DNA of 64,000 bases, taken from Carnegiea gigantea. Lineage: Eukaryota > Streptophyta > Magnoliopsida > Caryophyllales > Cactaceae. Below the pieces are notes generated by a model. It had not been told where the DNA came from, did no database searches, and saw only the letters and a program-made list of their open reading frames with translations. The stretch is from the NCBI GenBank assembly GCA_029747015.1, contig JAKOGI010000104.1, positions 1,151,311 to 1,215,310 of the forward strand, written 5' to 3'. Numbering within the stretch: position 1 is the first letter of the stretch; each line of letters starts with the position of its first letter. Made by a program: the position numbers and the translations under genes. Positions 21,685 to 37,332 of the stretch are shown here, piece after piece.

Positions 21685-22474
21685 TAAGTGTTTTTAATTG
21701 TTTTTATTTATTTTTTCTTTTTTTTAGACTATGATTACAATTTACAAGGGTGGCGGCGTGGCGCTTTAGGTCCCAGCTGGTATTAAGTTGTGAAATTTGA
21801 ACTTTATGATTGTATTAATTTTTTAAATATTTTTCACAAGAAATTATTTATATGGTTTAATTAATTAACTTATATCTTGTTGATGAATTACTTTTTATAA
21901 TTTTTTAGAAAGACTATACAATCATTAGTTAATATTTTAATCCTGTGAAAAAAGCTAAAGTATCTTGAATGAGACCGTTTTATAAGAATTTGATTATAGA
22001 ACATTGTGTGTCTAAACTATTTTTTGACTTTATATATTTAACAAGATTAACCTTCTCGCGATATCTAACTATGATATCCTATGAATTTGTATTGAAAATC
22101 TTAGCATTTAGTTTTGGGCCACAACAACAAACCGATATAAAGATAATAGTTTTTTAAACGGAAATGAGTATATTATACATTCGAAATATATTTATGTGTT
22201 TACATTTTAATTAATTGCAACTCATATTCTTAAGGACTTACAAAACTAAATAATCAATAGACAAGTCCTAACTAAGATATTTGATGCAAATTATAACGCT
22301 TATAAAATTTAAGAAGATAAAATTAGAGGGAAAAATAAGGAGATCTAATGGAAATTGTTCATTCTCTAAGTAATATTAATATACATCTCCATGCGGGATT
22401 CAAGTTTTCATTTTCCATTATATCATCCAACATTTTCTTTTATTCGTTTTTTTTTTTTTTTGGGGTGACATAGT

Positions 22475-22890
22475 AGGTGTCATTCAAATAACAATAATTA
22501 GATTGAAGTTTACTATGACATTTTCAATTTAAGATGAGGTAATCCTAAATAATTAATTTTTAAAAAAATTACGAAGATTGATAACTCCTATTTTATTGAT
22601 CGATTTGTTATTACAACTTACAATAGTACAAAAGTATAAAAATTTACATATAGTATTAACTGTAAACGCTATTTCTTATATTAGTTGTCATTCAAAATTT
22701 CAAATAACAATAATTAAAAATTAGTTTATTATGATATTCCAAATTAAATATGAGGTAATCTTAAACATTTAACTTTATTTAAAATTTTGAAGATTGATAG
22801 TTTTTATTTTCATTGATGAATTTGCTAGTACAATAGTACAAACGCATAAAAATACAATATTAGCTTTAAAAGTTATTTGTTATATCAGTT
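22475..22890. repeat. Tandem duplication (~210 bp unit) upstream of the hAT gene
   Basis: Two diverged copies (about 22475-22683 and 22684-22890) share the order GTCATTCAAA, AACAATAATTA, TTTACTATGACATT-like, ATGAGGTAATC, GAAGATTGATA, and ACAATAGTACAAA. They lie in the presumed 5' intron of the hAT transposase gene. No other function is visible. Confidence 0.7.
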
Positions 22891-22944
22891 ATATGTATTA
22901 TTATGAAGTTTATTTATTTTTGTACAGGTTTAAAGGGGAAAAAA

Positions 22945-25900
22945 ATGTCAGGACACAATAGACATTCTAATGAAGACATTGGGTGGCACTTTGGTATAGC
23001 AATTGATGGAAGTAGAAAATAGGTTCAATGCAAATTTTGTAGCAAAGTGATAAGAGGTGGTATAACACGTCTCAAGTAGCATTTAGCTCATGAGACGGGT
23101 AATGTTGCTTCTTGCCCAGACGTCATTAATGAGATCAAAAGAGACATGATGAAATTGTTGCAAGACTATAAGGAGAAAAAGAGACAAAAAATAAGGATCG
23201 TTAGAGATTTGGAAGATGAAATGACATGATCATTTAACCGTAATGATTATGTTGATAACGAGGAGGAGGAGGATGCTCAGCTAGCACATGCTAGATATCA
23301 AAGTTTAGAGCAACACCAATTTGAACATGACCAATGGGTCTACAGAGCAAGCAGGGGTACATGTTATGATGAAGGAGGCATTAGTCGGCCACCAAGTATT
23401 CCCCAAATGCATCGATCAGCTACTGTTCAAGAAACTAGCTCAAGAGGATCAAGGGATATGGCATATAAACAGATGTCAGCCCCTGCTGCTAAACTTAGAG
23501 TTGTTGAGTTGGAGTTTGAAAAAGATCGAACTAGGACGAAACAATCTAAAGTCAACTCAAGTTGGTTGAAAGCGGGAAAGAAGAAGATGATTAAGGCATT
23601 TGGAAGTTGGGTTATAGATATCAACGTGCCATTTACTATGGTAGATTCTGTATATACTAACCCGTCCCTTAAAACTGTTCGCGAGATTAGCCCTGATGTA
23701 AGAGCTCCTTCTTTATTTGAACTCTTAGATGTTTATCTGCCAGAAACTGCAAAAGAAATTGGACAATGGATATCTGAATTTGCCCCCAAATGGAAAGAAA
23801 AAGGTGTCACCATAATGTGCGACGGTTGATCCAGCATGGCCAGATTAAGCCTCATCAATTTTCTTATTTACTCAAATGGTTTCACCGTCTTCCATAAATC
23901 AGTTAATGCATCAGATTTACAACGTATGGATGTTGATTCACTCTTCAAACTCATGAAAAAAGTATTAGAAGAGGTTGGTCCAGATAAAGTAGTCCAGATA
24001 GTAACTAACAATGCAGCTCCAATGAAAGCTGTAGGGAGAACATTGATGGAAGAGTTCCCAAACTTGTACTGGACACCATGTGCGGCCCATTGTCTGGATC
24101 TCATTTTGGAGGACTTTGCTAAGCTCGATCATGTTGGGGACGTTATAAAGACAACTATGATGATCTCAAACTACATCTAGAAGTATGATTGGGCTGTAAA
24201 TTATATGAAGAAGTTTACAAAAAATTGAGACATCATAAGACCTGGTATCACTAGGTTTGTGACAAATTTTATCTCTCTTGAAAGTTTGGTGCGACATAAA
24301 ACTTCCTTAAGAGACATGTGGAAGTCACCTGAGTGGTTGAACTCTAGATTTGGGAAGTCTAAAGATGCAACAGCAAAAGAAGTACGTCAACTCGTTCTAT
24401 CGTCAATAAAGACGCCTTGTCATTTTGGAAAAAGACTGATGAAGTTCTGAAACTATTTGAACCTCTTGTCAAGGTATTGAGATTAGTTGATGGTGATGAC
24501 AAGCAAACCATGGGCTTCATATATGAGGCAATGGAACGAACAAAGCTAGCTATTGACAAAACGCTTAGGCATAGCAAGAGGTATGAGGCGATCTTTGAGA
24601 AAAGATGGAACTTCCTACATACTGATTTGTATGCTGCAGGTATTGAATTAATTTTCTAATTTCTATTACCGCATTTATAATTTTTACAACATAATTTATA
24701 GATTGTATATCATGTTTCCTTAATGGATAACCTGCTTTATTTTTTTACAAGAAAATTTTTTTAATCCCCAATACATGTATCGACAAAGTCAAGATTGGGA
24801 AGACAGGGAGGTGAGAACTGGAGTCCAAAATGTGATAATAAGGTTGGAACCAGATGTTGATAAGCAAATCGAAGCAATGCGACAGGTTGCGTGATACAAC
24901 ATATGTCTAATTATTAATTTATTAATTTATCTTCTACATTATATTCATGAATTTTGACATTGGCATAAATATGCAGGTATTTCTTTACAAAGATAGGATG
25001 AACTCCTTTGGATCATCTATAGCTGAAAGGCCAATTATATCATTAATGTCAGGTGACCACAATTTATTCATACGCACACACATATATAATTATATATTTT
25101 AAATTTTAAAGTTTGAAGTTTCATTATCTAAGATTCTAAGGAAATGTATTTCCTGCAGTTGAATGGGGGATACTTCATGGTGGATGTGCACCTGAACTTC
25201 AAAGCATTGCAGTTAGAGTGTTAAGTCAAGCGACTTCTGCCTCTAATTGTGAAAGAAATTGGAACATGTTCAGTTGAGTGCACACAAAGGCAAGGAGCAG
25301 ATTGACTTATAAGAAGCTCAATTTGATTGTTTTTCTTCGTTACAATCAAAAATTAAAATTGAGATATGCAAGACGAAGGACTGAGGAAAAACTGACTGAG
25401 TCTTTCAATCCTATCAACCTGGATTACATATTTGATGATGATGATCAATTAAACCTTTGGCTCTCCGAAAAGGAGCAATCAGTTTTTGAATGAGATAACT
25501 TGAATTGGTTGAATCTTGATGAAAATGAGGTCAATGTCGTCATCGATATTGAGGATGATGATGATCTCCAACCTGATGCGACCGCTCCATTTCGCTACAG
25601 TGTTGACCAACAGCCACAAGATATACAAAGCAGTGACTGTGAGTCGGAGGGACATTGTCACTTTCGAGTAGTCATGGTGGAAGCAGAGGTGGAGGAGATG
25701 GAGGAAACGGAGGTGCAAATGAGATGGGTGCTTCATATTCCTCTAGACCATCAATAGATTACTTTACTAATCGTGGTCGTGGTGTCACTCTTAAAGATGA
25801 CAGAAGAAGTTGACGTTCTCCGGATAAGCAACCAAGAGAACCGACACAAACTTATTGTCGTGTCAGAAAAGGTAAGGAACCTGTTCAACCACATGGTTAT

Positions 25901-26331
25901 CCAACTGACGCCATGTATGGATACGCAGGTTTCCAAGAAGTGACATCAAGCTTTATAGGGCCCGGTCTATTTGCTCCTTCAGGTGGCTATAATAATATGA
26001 CGGTGTCTTAAACAATTATGGATATAGTTCAAAAAATACTAATTGCCCTCCACCGCCTTATCCTTCACATGAGCCACAATTTGTTGGGTCTGATTAAAGT
26101 GGACGACATCGAGATAACCCTCCGATCATCAACCAGGGGACTATTAATTACGGGGATCATCATTATCATCATCCCACCTTTTATAGCGGTAATTCAACTT
26201 CAAGTGAGTAATCTTGGATGGATTCAATAGCGTCATCATTTTTTTACCCACAACAAGAGTCATATGGTATTGATCAGAATAATAATGACACCTATCAGGA
26301 TCCTCCCCGTCATTCATTTTGGTGGTGATAA
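22945..26331 (+). pseudogene. hAT-family transposase gene, decayed
   Basis: A multi-exon transposase gene of the hAT superfamily, which excises and inserts by cut and paste in the nucleus. It starts at ATG 22945. A BED-type zinc finger follows (VQCKFCSKVIRGG, then HLAHETGNVASC). A DUF659-type domain contains FGSWVIDINVPFTMVDSVYTN, KEKGVTIMCDG, VVQIVTNNAAPMKAVG and LYWTPCAAHCLDLILED. The C-terminal dimerisation domain (about 25160-25370) has VRVLSQATSASNCERNWNMF and KLNLIVFLRYNQKLK. Likely introns are 24640-24751, 24886-24976 and 25052-25159. An acidic, low-complexity tail follows to about 26331. In-frame stops occur near 23021, 23078, 23227, 23827, 24178 and later, and there are also frame changes, so no active protein is made. 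Terminal inverted repeats were not located with confidence. Confidence 0.88.
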
Positions 26332-26339
26332 ATTTTTAT

Positions 26340-28650
26340 GTATTATGGGTTTTAGATATGAGTTTGTACTCAATGTAGAATAAGATATCTAGTGTGTTTT
26401 ATCTTTTGTGAACTTCGTAGCCATGAATTGTTTAAAATATTTTTATCTTCTACCATTTATAGTTTTGTACTATTATGGGACATTATAAATCTTAAATTAT
26501 TTTGTTTAACTATTGTGAAAATTATCTCATTACGTTAACATAAAATTTAAAAAAATTAATATTTTAGACCAAACTTAATATAGTTTATCTTCCACCTAGC
26601 ATATTTTTTTGTTAGGAATAAAATTGTAAAACGTCTTCTAAAAGTTTAAGACCCAAGACTGTTTATTTTTTTTCCTTAAACAACGTTAGCACTTAGCCGG
26701 TGTGTCCCCACTTCGAAACTCCATGAATCCAAATATTTTGTTTTAAACAATTAAAACAAACAATCGTCGATTCCTAAAAAATATAAAATTAATTAAACAC
26801 TCAGTGACATGATAATGAAATTTCAAACTTTAAATTAATCACCAGACACTAGTGGGTAATGGTTATGAATGGTCTTTGTCTACAAATGTTAACAAAAATT
26901 GTGTTAATAATACAATTACTTACATAATTGTAGTACAAAGCTAAAAAAATACAAATTCAACCAAAAAAACAACCATGTGAACCATTTCATGCCACGACGA
27001 CCGCGATCCGTTCCGCAATAAACGTATCATACCATTTTCGCGACATCGCGACTGAAATCACAACCACGATCGAATCCGCATTTTGAATCATTGATCTCAT
27101 TAATGATGCATTGATGATGAATGTGCACACTTCTTTGAGAATCTTGCATGCGAAATGAAAATGATTAATCTTTTTTATTTTTGATGTGGATTAATCCAAG
27201 TGTTTCATCAGGCATAAAGTGAACAAACTCTACAAATGGTGCTTAGCATCTTTAGGCCTGGTATGCAATAGCGAAATTAGGGTAGTTGACTTTTTAATAC
27301 TCTTATATTTGTGTCAGTAATTTTTTCAGAATTCACTTTTTTGACCTAGTTATTTAGTGTTTGCAACGTTGGAAGGGGGGAAAAAATTAAGGCTTAAAAA
27401 TTTGAATTTCTAGTGATATAATGGGGTGGCTTGACTTATTGTTGAAAATGGCAGTTCAAACCCATAGATGCCCGTGAAGGCTATATTTTTGAAGTTTTTT
27501 TTTAATAACTTTGATCAACATCAATAAATTAAAAATTAAAAAAGCAAAGAAGGTTTCCCCCTTTTATCCCCTAACAATTTAAAGCTTTCTTCTTAAGCTC
27601 TACTGCAGGTAGATTTTAAGTAGAGCTTCTGTACAGCTCGAGGGTAAGGGTAAATTCTTTTTCATCATGTACAATTTTTGATTGAGCGTGTGCAATGGGA
27701 TTAGGACTTTTGATAATTTTTCCTCTTTGTGAAACTAATTTAACTCATATTATGGGGTGTAAGAATGGAAGGGTCTGGTAGCTCTTAGAGTGGAACAAGA
27801 AAAAAAGTAACTTTTTCAGATTTTTTTCTTTCCACCAAATTTTCCAAGGTCCAAACGGGGCCTTAAAGATGTTAACTGCTCTGAATATTTTGGTTTGCAG
27901 TTTTATTGTGATAATGTTAATGAAATGAGAAGATTTGTGAAGAGTAATGGGTATTGGTACGATTTGGCAAGTGAATGTAAGTTGTTGTCCTAAATATGTT
28001 AGTGAATCAACTCCCATGGATTGAATATGTTTTCAAGCAATAAAATTGGGGCTCTTTTAAATAATAACCTTTATGTCTTTGTCATATGAGTTTGTAATGA
28101 AAGTAAAATCAGTATTTACTTTTTTTTTTCCTAACCACCCTTTCCTGCCCTCTACATAGGGGCAAATTCATCTTAATTTTGTTCCAATAATAATCTCACC
28201 AAATTTGTCACTATTTTATGCAATTTAATAAGCCAAGGACACTAAATATTAGGTCAAAAAGGTAAGGCCCGAAAAAAATAATAATCCAAAGGTCGGACTA
28301 CTAACAATTCAACGACCCAGCAAAATTATCAAGGTACCAAAAAGTCCATTACTAAAAAAATTATCATTTTACCGCTCATTTACTGCTCGTATATAAAGTA
28401 ATCTTGCCATCTCACGTATATATATAACCCAATACCTCATAAATATCCACGTTACAAAAGCATATTTCCACCCTAATCTTATGTTGGTGTCATAAATTCT
28501 TTCAAATTTTCCTCAAAATTCCCACATTTATGGTTTAGATTTAGTCTTCTTCTTCAATCCCTAACTTGATCGTCAAAGGGGCTTACCCTGTAATTGACAC
28601 CCAAGGTTTGCCTTTTTCAGGTCAGAGTAAACTCCAAAAACTGCCACATG
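26340..28650. other. AT-rich intergenic stretch, no gene seen
   Basis: 2.3 kb between the hAT gene and the CACTA element. A short CG-containing patch (about 26990-27080, ACGACCGCGATC and ATCGCGACTG motifs) stands out from the AT-rich background and resembles sequence found in dispersed plant repeats. No supported ORF. Confidence 0.5.
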
Positions 28651-28679
28651 TGCTACTAAAAATTCTGAATATTCCGACA

Positions 28680-28925
28680 GAAAATGCCGACCGAAAAAGA
28701 GACCATCGCATAGGCCGACGGAAAGACAAAAAAAGCAAAATCGGCCGGTGGATTTTTCGACGGACTCCTAATCCGTCGAAATTTTCGACGGAATCCTGGG
28801 GATCCGACGGACTTTCCGTCGGACCATGGGTCAAGTTTGACTCAGGTCCCCGCAAAATTTGGGATTTTTTTTAAAAAAAGGGTGCCGACGGAATATTCCG
28901 TCGGAACTTGGTGTCCGACGGACGC
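28680..28925. repeat. Left subterminal repeat array of the CACTA element
   Basis: At least seven copies of a CCGACGGA/TCCGTCGG motif in both orientations, for example TTCGACGGACTCC, TCCGACGGACTTTCCGTCGG and TTCCGTCGGAA. In CACTA elements such motifs bind the TNPA protein and are required for excision. Confidence 0.85.
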
Positions 28926-28959
28926 TTTTTAAAAGCTCATAACCAACCTTCTTTCTTCA

Positions 28960-29125
28960 TTTCGGGTTGTTGAGTTTTCGAAGAGAGAAAGAGAGCGCGC
29001 GAGCGTCGACTGCTAACCGCTGCCACAACGCCGACTCCGGTCGCCTCCACCGCCACCCTCAACCCGCCGCCGGTCATCGTCACCTTCCACCACCATTTGT
29101 GCCCCTTTTCATCTTATAATTTCAA
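28960..29125 (+). promoter_or_regulatory. Probable untranslated first exon of the CACTA transcript
   Basis: Behind the subterminal array there is a GA-rich, then GC-rich segment ending in a splice donor (TTTCAAGTAAGTG, GT at 29126). It is much richer in G and C than the following intron, as expected of a leader exon. This is inferred. Confidence 0.45.
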
Positions 29126-29445
29126 GTAAGTGATGTTAGTTAAGTATGTGGTAGATTTTTTTATAAATTTGAAAAATTTGAGTTAGAATTTAACAATTGT
29201 GTGATAATTTGTGGTGCTTGTGGAAATTTTATTGAGTAATTTGTTGATTTTGGGTTTTGAATTTAGTTGGGTCAATGTGAATGTGAAAGTAATTATTAAG
29301 TATTATTAGTAATTGTTGAGTGTTATAAAATTGAACTGAAAATTATTTGTGTAATTTATGGTGTGGAATTTTGAAATTGCAAGTATATAAATTTATTATT
29401 GAAAATGGAAGTTTGATGTGGATTTTATGATGGTTACAATTAGTA

Positions 29446-30470
29446 GTGAATATTTAGAAAAATAGTAGATTATTATGTAATAAATGTCGGAATGTGAAAT
29501 GTTGTGACGTACGATTTGGATAATATATGTGATTTTTATTTAGTATGTTAGACCTACTGGTATATCAAGTACAAAATTTGGATAATATTTGTAATTAGTG
29601 GATTGTTTCATATGTTAGACCTAAAATTTAATAAATTAAATGAAAGTATATTTTGAATAATATTTGTAATTTGGATAATAAATTTGTATTGTTTTGTAAA
29701 TGTTTAAATATTATTTATTGTTATTTAGATTAAATAATAGCATATTATTACCTAAATATTTGAAGTTGTAATTTCGTTGTATTAATGTGAATATTTAGAA
29801 AAATATTAGATTATTATGTAATAGATGTCGGAATGTGAGATGTTGTGACGTATAATTTGGATAAAATATGTGATTTTTATTTAGTATGTTAGACCTACTT
29901 GTAATATATTAAGTACAAAATTTGGATAATATTTGTAATTAGTGGATTTTTTCGTATGTTAGACCTAAAATTTAATAAATTAAATGAAAATATGTTTTGG
30001 ATAATATTTTTAATTTGGATAATAAATTTTATTATTTCGTAAATATTTAAATATTATTTATTGTTATTTAGATTAAAGAATAGCATATTATTACCTAAAT
30101 ATTTGAAGTTGTAATTTGGTTGTGTTAATGTGAATATTTAGAAAAATAGTAGATTATTATGTAATAAATGTCGGAATGTGAGATGTTGTGACACATGATT
30201 TAGATAATATATGTGATTTTTATTTAGTATGTTAGACCTACTTGTAATATATTAAGTACAAAATTTGGATAATATTTGTAATTAGTGGATTATTTTGTAT
30301 GTTAGACCTAAAATTGAATAAATTAAATAAAAGTATGTTTTGGATAATATTTGTAATTTGGATAATAAATTTGTATTATTTCGTAAATGTTTAAATATTA
30401 TTTGTTGTTATTTAGATTAAATAATAGCATATTATTACCTAAATATTTGAAGTTGTAATTTGTGTGGATG
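29446..30470. repeat. Three ~342-bp tandem repeats in the CACTA 5' intron
   Basis: Units start with GTGAATATTTAGAAAAAT at 29446, 29787 and 30130 and share AATGTCGGAATGTGA, TTAGTATGTTAGACCTACT, GGATAATATTTGTAATT and TTACCTAAATATTTGAAG in the same order. Copies differ at only scattered positions, so the triplication is much younger than the decay of the coding parts suggests. They lie between the putative leader exon and the transposase remains. Confidence 0.92.
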
Positions 30471-30837
30471 ATTAATATGAAGGATATGGGTCATACGAGA
30501 AAATATATTGCGAAAGAGAAAAAATTGCGTTATTGTTGCTGTGAATGCCGTTATTGTCGGTGTGAATGTCACAAGTTTGGATTGCAATTTCAGATATTCG
30601 AACAGGTTTACATCCTGACTTAATTGTCATAATGTCTTATTTTTGTCCATCACATATTGAACACAGTGCATGACGAAGTAGTGGAATAATATGTAAATCA
30701 GCAATTTAACTATGTATGATGAAAAATGTAATCATTATGTCCATTATTATTATAAATAACGAATTAACGTATACATTTGTAATGGTCTACAGTGGATATA
30801 TAAAAGATTTTTACTAGGTAGAAAAGGGTATAGATAA

Positions 30838-33178
30838 GAATTTTTAGACGGAGTTGAATTGTTTGATCAATTTGCAAGAAGTAAAGTGGAGTTCATAAAT
30901 AATGGACATTATAGATGTCCTTGTGCCAAATGCCAAAACAGAGCTTATAGAGAACCTGATGATGTGAGATTACAGTTGTACCAAAATGGTTTTGTTAAAG
31001 ACTATTGGTACTGGACATCTCATGGGGAAGTATAACCTACTTCCTATGACAATGTCGGAGGTAGCAACGCACAAAACTTGTATGAGCACATAGTTCTAAG
31101 TCCTATACACGTTGATAACACTGAACCATTTGTGAATCATGTTGAAGCAATGGTGAATGATGTGATGATTACTAATTAAGTTAGTGTCAATGAGCAACCA
31201 AATGCAGAAGCTCAAGGCATTCTATGATATGCTTCAAGCTACGCAGAGACCTTTATGGGATGGATGTAGTAACCAAACTGAATTGTCAAATGCTGTCATA
31301 TTCACATTAGTGGCCGTACGCTAAAACCCAAGGCTTTCTACGCCCTTTCTTTGGACAAACGAAAGGGAGTGTGTGAGTGGGCACAGCAACTAACGGTGCC
31401 TGATGCTTATTGCTCTAACATTGCAAACTGCGTAGATATGAAGTCTGCAAAGTTTCAAAACATGAAAAGCTATAATTGTTATGTGTTTTTACAGACGCTT
31501 ATGCCAATTGCATTTCGCTCCCTTCCAGATGATGTATTAGAACCACTTGTTGAGTTAAGTGAATTTTTCAGAAATCTTTCCTCAACAGTGATAAGGGTCG
31601 ATAAGCTACAAGAAATGCAATGCAACATAAGCATCATACTTTATAAATTGGAGAGAGTTTTCCCACCAGGATTCTTTAATGTTAATGAGCACTTACCTAT
31701 ATATTTGGCAGAAGAAGCATACCTATGGAGTCCAGTGCAATATCGATGGATGTATCCATTTAAAAGGTAAATATGTATCCAAATGTTATAGAGCACTAAA
31801 TTTACTAGTAGTGTTATAGAAATACTTATAAAAGTTGTTGTAATTTAGGTACTTTGGTTGGTTTAAGAAGAAGATAAAAAACAAAACACATCCTAAAGGA
31901 TCAATGGCTGAAGCATACTTGGTGTTTGAAATATCGTAGTTTTCTTCATATTACTTCGGCGCTGATGTGCCTTCAATGCGCACAAGACTTTGATGTAATC
32001 AGGATGGCAATGACGAGCCACAAATGCAGCCTACTTTATCAGTTTTTAAAACCCAAGGTACTCCAGTACGAAGTCGTACACAGAGGTACTTAACTGATGA
32101 AGAGTTGCACACTGCACACCTTCACATTTTGTTGAATTGTCACGAAGTTCAACCTTGTATCGAGTAAGTTCAACCTTCACTTTTTGTTGTATTATAATGA
32201 AATTCAATGTAAACGTAATGCTAATTAATATCATTCTCACAGCTTATTCAAACAGCAAAAATTACATGAAAATCCCACTTCAACGGACGTGGAGATAGAT
32301 GCCATGATTGAGGCCGAATTTATTTGGTGGTTCAAAAAAGCAGTAAGAGGTTAAACTTGCCTCTTGTATTATATATTCAGCTACTTTAGAACATCTTATA
32401 CAATATGCTTTCCATGTCGATTAAATTTTTAAAAATTAATGTAGGTTGAAATTGTGCAAATCTTTAATGACGAACGCCAAATACACATATACCACTTGGC
32501 TCAATTGCCTTTAAGAAAAGTAACATCTTGGTCTGCATTCAGAGTCAATGGATTTCTATTTCATAAACAGAAAAGGTGTGAAGGGAAAAAGACTTTCAAC
32601 TATGGCGTTTGCATTAAAGGGAGCGGGGAAGGTGGATTTGAGGATGATTATTATGGAATTATCTAAGAAATTATTCGCGTTGAATATCTTGGAGAGCCGA
32701 TTAAACAATGTATGTTGTTCAAATGTCATTAGTTTGATAACACCCCTCGAGGAACACGTTGTCACAAACTATGTCTCTTTGTAGAGGTGAATGGCACTTG
32801 AAGATATAGAAAATATGATCCATTCATATTTGCTAGTTCTGCAACCCAAGTGGTGTACATGAAATACCCGAATGGAGTAAGAGATAAATCTAACTGGTGG
32901 GTTGTCGTACCAAACAAACCTAGACATAAAGTGAATAACAAATTTACTTTATCGGTTACATTTCGAGAGGAACATGTGTCTCACGTGACACTGGTTAATG
33001 GCACAATTCCTGTAACTTTGTAGAATGAAGAGCAAGACATTGAAGTGGTTAATGAAGAAGGTTCAAGCGAGGGAAGTGCGGAGGCAGAGTGGGATGATGA
33101 TTATGAATATATTGAAGACGAAACTGATGTCCACCATGAAGATTTTGATGAGGACAATGAAATCGAGGATGATGACTA
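30838..33178 (+). pseudogene. CACTA TNP2-type transposase, core deleted
   Basis: The N-terminal transposase-associated zinc-binding domain is clear (FDQFARSKVEFINNGHYRCP, then CAKCQNRAYREPDDVRLQLY and GFVKDYWYWTSHG, 30838-31029). Next comes the start of the transposase proper (FYDMLQATQRPLWDGC, about 31216-31270). The frame then jumps directly to the following DUF4218 region (31351-31770, with CVDMKSAKFQNMKSYNCYVF, FPPGFFNVNEHLPIYLAEEA and YRWMYPFKR). The whole acidic catalytic core is missing. A DUF4216-like part follows (32790-33020, VVYMKYPNGVRDKSNWWVV) and an acidic tail ends at 33178. There are several in-frame stops and broken exons. It cannot encode an active enzyme. Confidence 0.85.
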
Positions 33179-33389
33179 GACTAACTCCTAATTGTACATT
33201 AAACAATTTAACTATTTGCATATTGTATGCATGTAGACTTTATCGTTGTATGCATGTAGACTTTGTCATTCTATGCATGTAGACTTTATTGAATGATGAT
33301 ATAATTGTCATTGTATGATTTGGTGAAGTTGTTTACATGTTGTATCTTATATTATTTGATCACTACGGTTTGTATGTTTGTCCTCAAGA

Positions 33390-35577
<2,188 letters not shown>

Positions 35578-35889
35578 ATTTGATAGTATTATATGTATTT
35601 GCTACAATAGTTTGGGATTGTGCTACAATCATTTGGAATTTTGAAAACTTTGTAGTTGTGTAGTTGAATAGAAGGAACCATGTGTGGTGGTTACTTTCTG
35701 AATTAGTTACAATGTCAGTGCTTTTGTGTGCAACTGAATACTTGTGCTAGTTGAATGAACGTAACCACGTGTGGTTACGTTGTTGTGATTGATGTACCAT
35801 GTGTGATGGTTGTAAATGTTGCATTTGCAAGTTTTGTAGAAATTATAATTGGGTTATTCAAGTTATGAAATTTTTTTTGCAAAAATGGA

Positions 35890-36205
35890 CAAAAATTCCG
35901 ACGGATGCAACATTTTCCAACGGAATTATCAACGGATTTCGACGGAATTCCTGGGTTTTTAAAAAAATTTTCCAAAAAAATTTTTCAAAAAAAATCCGAA
36001 GCATCTGACGAAACGATTCTGTTGGAGGTAATAAATTCCGTCGAAAGTCCGTCGAAATAGGCCTTCGACGGAATTCTCGGTCCATCAGAATTGTTCAAAC
36101 GGAATGTAATATTCCGTCGGAACCCTTTCTTGACCCCGGTTATTCCGACGGGCATATTTGGTCGGAATACTCACTTTTTCGGTCGGAAAATCCGTCGGAA
36201 TCAAG
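35890..36205. repeat. Right subterminal repeat array of the CACTA element
   Basis: About ten copies of the TTCCGACGGA/TCCGTCGGAA motif, including TTCCGACGGATGC, TTTCGACGGAATT, TTCCGTCGGAACC and AAATCCGTCGGAATC, leading up to the terminus at 36218. They match the left array. Confidence 0.85.
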
Positions 36206-36218
36206 AGAATTTTTAGTG

Positions 36219-37332
36219 GTCAACTCATCATCACTAGTTTCTTCGAAATATGGAGCTACCATCTATGAGGAGAATGATAGATGATAGTGATAAGCTGTAG
36301 GACTCGATCCAAGCAATAGAAGGAAAACAACATGACAGTTGATCCCTATGTTCCTCCAATGAGGACATGGGACATTGAGAAGCCTCCCCAAGACTTTCAC
36401 TCGTGGCAGTGCTGCTTAAGTGTTTTACTTTAACATATATTAATACTACGTTGTTTGACGTAAAATGACGAAATTTTCAATAGTTACGATTAATTATCAA
36501 TTGTGAAGATTTAGACTTCGCTAGTTACGCCAACGAATATAAAATGGCACCATAATTGAATCAAATTTCTTTGCAACGATATATCATACAAATAATGTTA
36601 TAATTTAAAATATTACAAATAATTAGTTATTTTAACATAATTTGTAAGTAGTGATATCCTCTCACTAGACAATCACATCATCCTTTAAAAATTTAATGCA
36701 TCGTAGCATGAGGATGAACAAGTAATGTTGGAGTCCAATCAAACCCTCTCACCTTCTTATTACAAAAATCTAAGTTCAAATTCCACTAAAAAGACGGATT
36801 AACACCTTCTCCCGTACGGCCTTACCTCCCTCCTTCCATTATTACATTTCCATTATTATAAATACATTTCAGGCAGCCGCCTGCCCAAAGTTGTGATTTT
36901 CTTCGCCGGGGAAGTCTCCATCTCCGCGGCTTCATCAACTAACATATTAGCCAAATACAATATTCATTTAATCAGAACTTTTCTTTAACAACAACATAAT
37001 GCATTATAAAACTGGCCTATTTGGGCAGGAGTTTTGACCAAGCACGCCACATCGGTTTATTTCAACTTAACATTACACATTTTAAAATTTACGAAAGCGA
37101 AAAAGTCCCCACAAGTTAGTAATCTAAAATCTAGAAAAAACACATGAACACGTCAAAGAAAAACATGCAATTCAAACATAAACGAAACTTCAACGTTCCC
37201 TTTTCCTGACTTTATTGCCCCGGCCTCTTCTCTCCCCTCCCCCCTTTTTTATACATCAAACCCCCCACGCCATCTCCCTAAAAACAACATTCACACTTGA
37301 ATTCTCTCATTAGTCTCTGTCCTCCTAGCTCC
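36219..37332. other. Upstream region of the NHL gene
   Basis: 1.1 kb between the CACTA end and the NHL start codon. A TTGACC W-box core (37034-37039) occurs about 300 bp before the start codon; such sites bind WRKY factors, which fits the stress and defence roles of the NHL family, but one site alone proves nothing. A pyrimidine-rich leader (about 37200-37275) lies before the ATG. No other gene is visible. Confidence 0.45.

Noticed and set aside
28654..28660. Target-site duplication for the CACTA element
   Set aside because: The flanking triplets TGC and GTC do not match, so no duplication is claimed.
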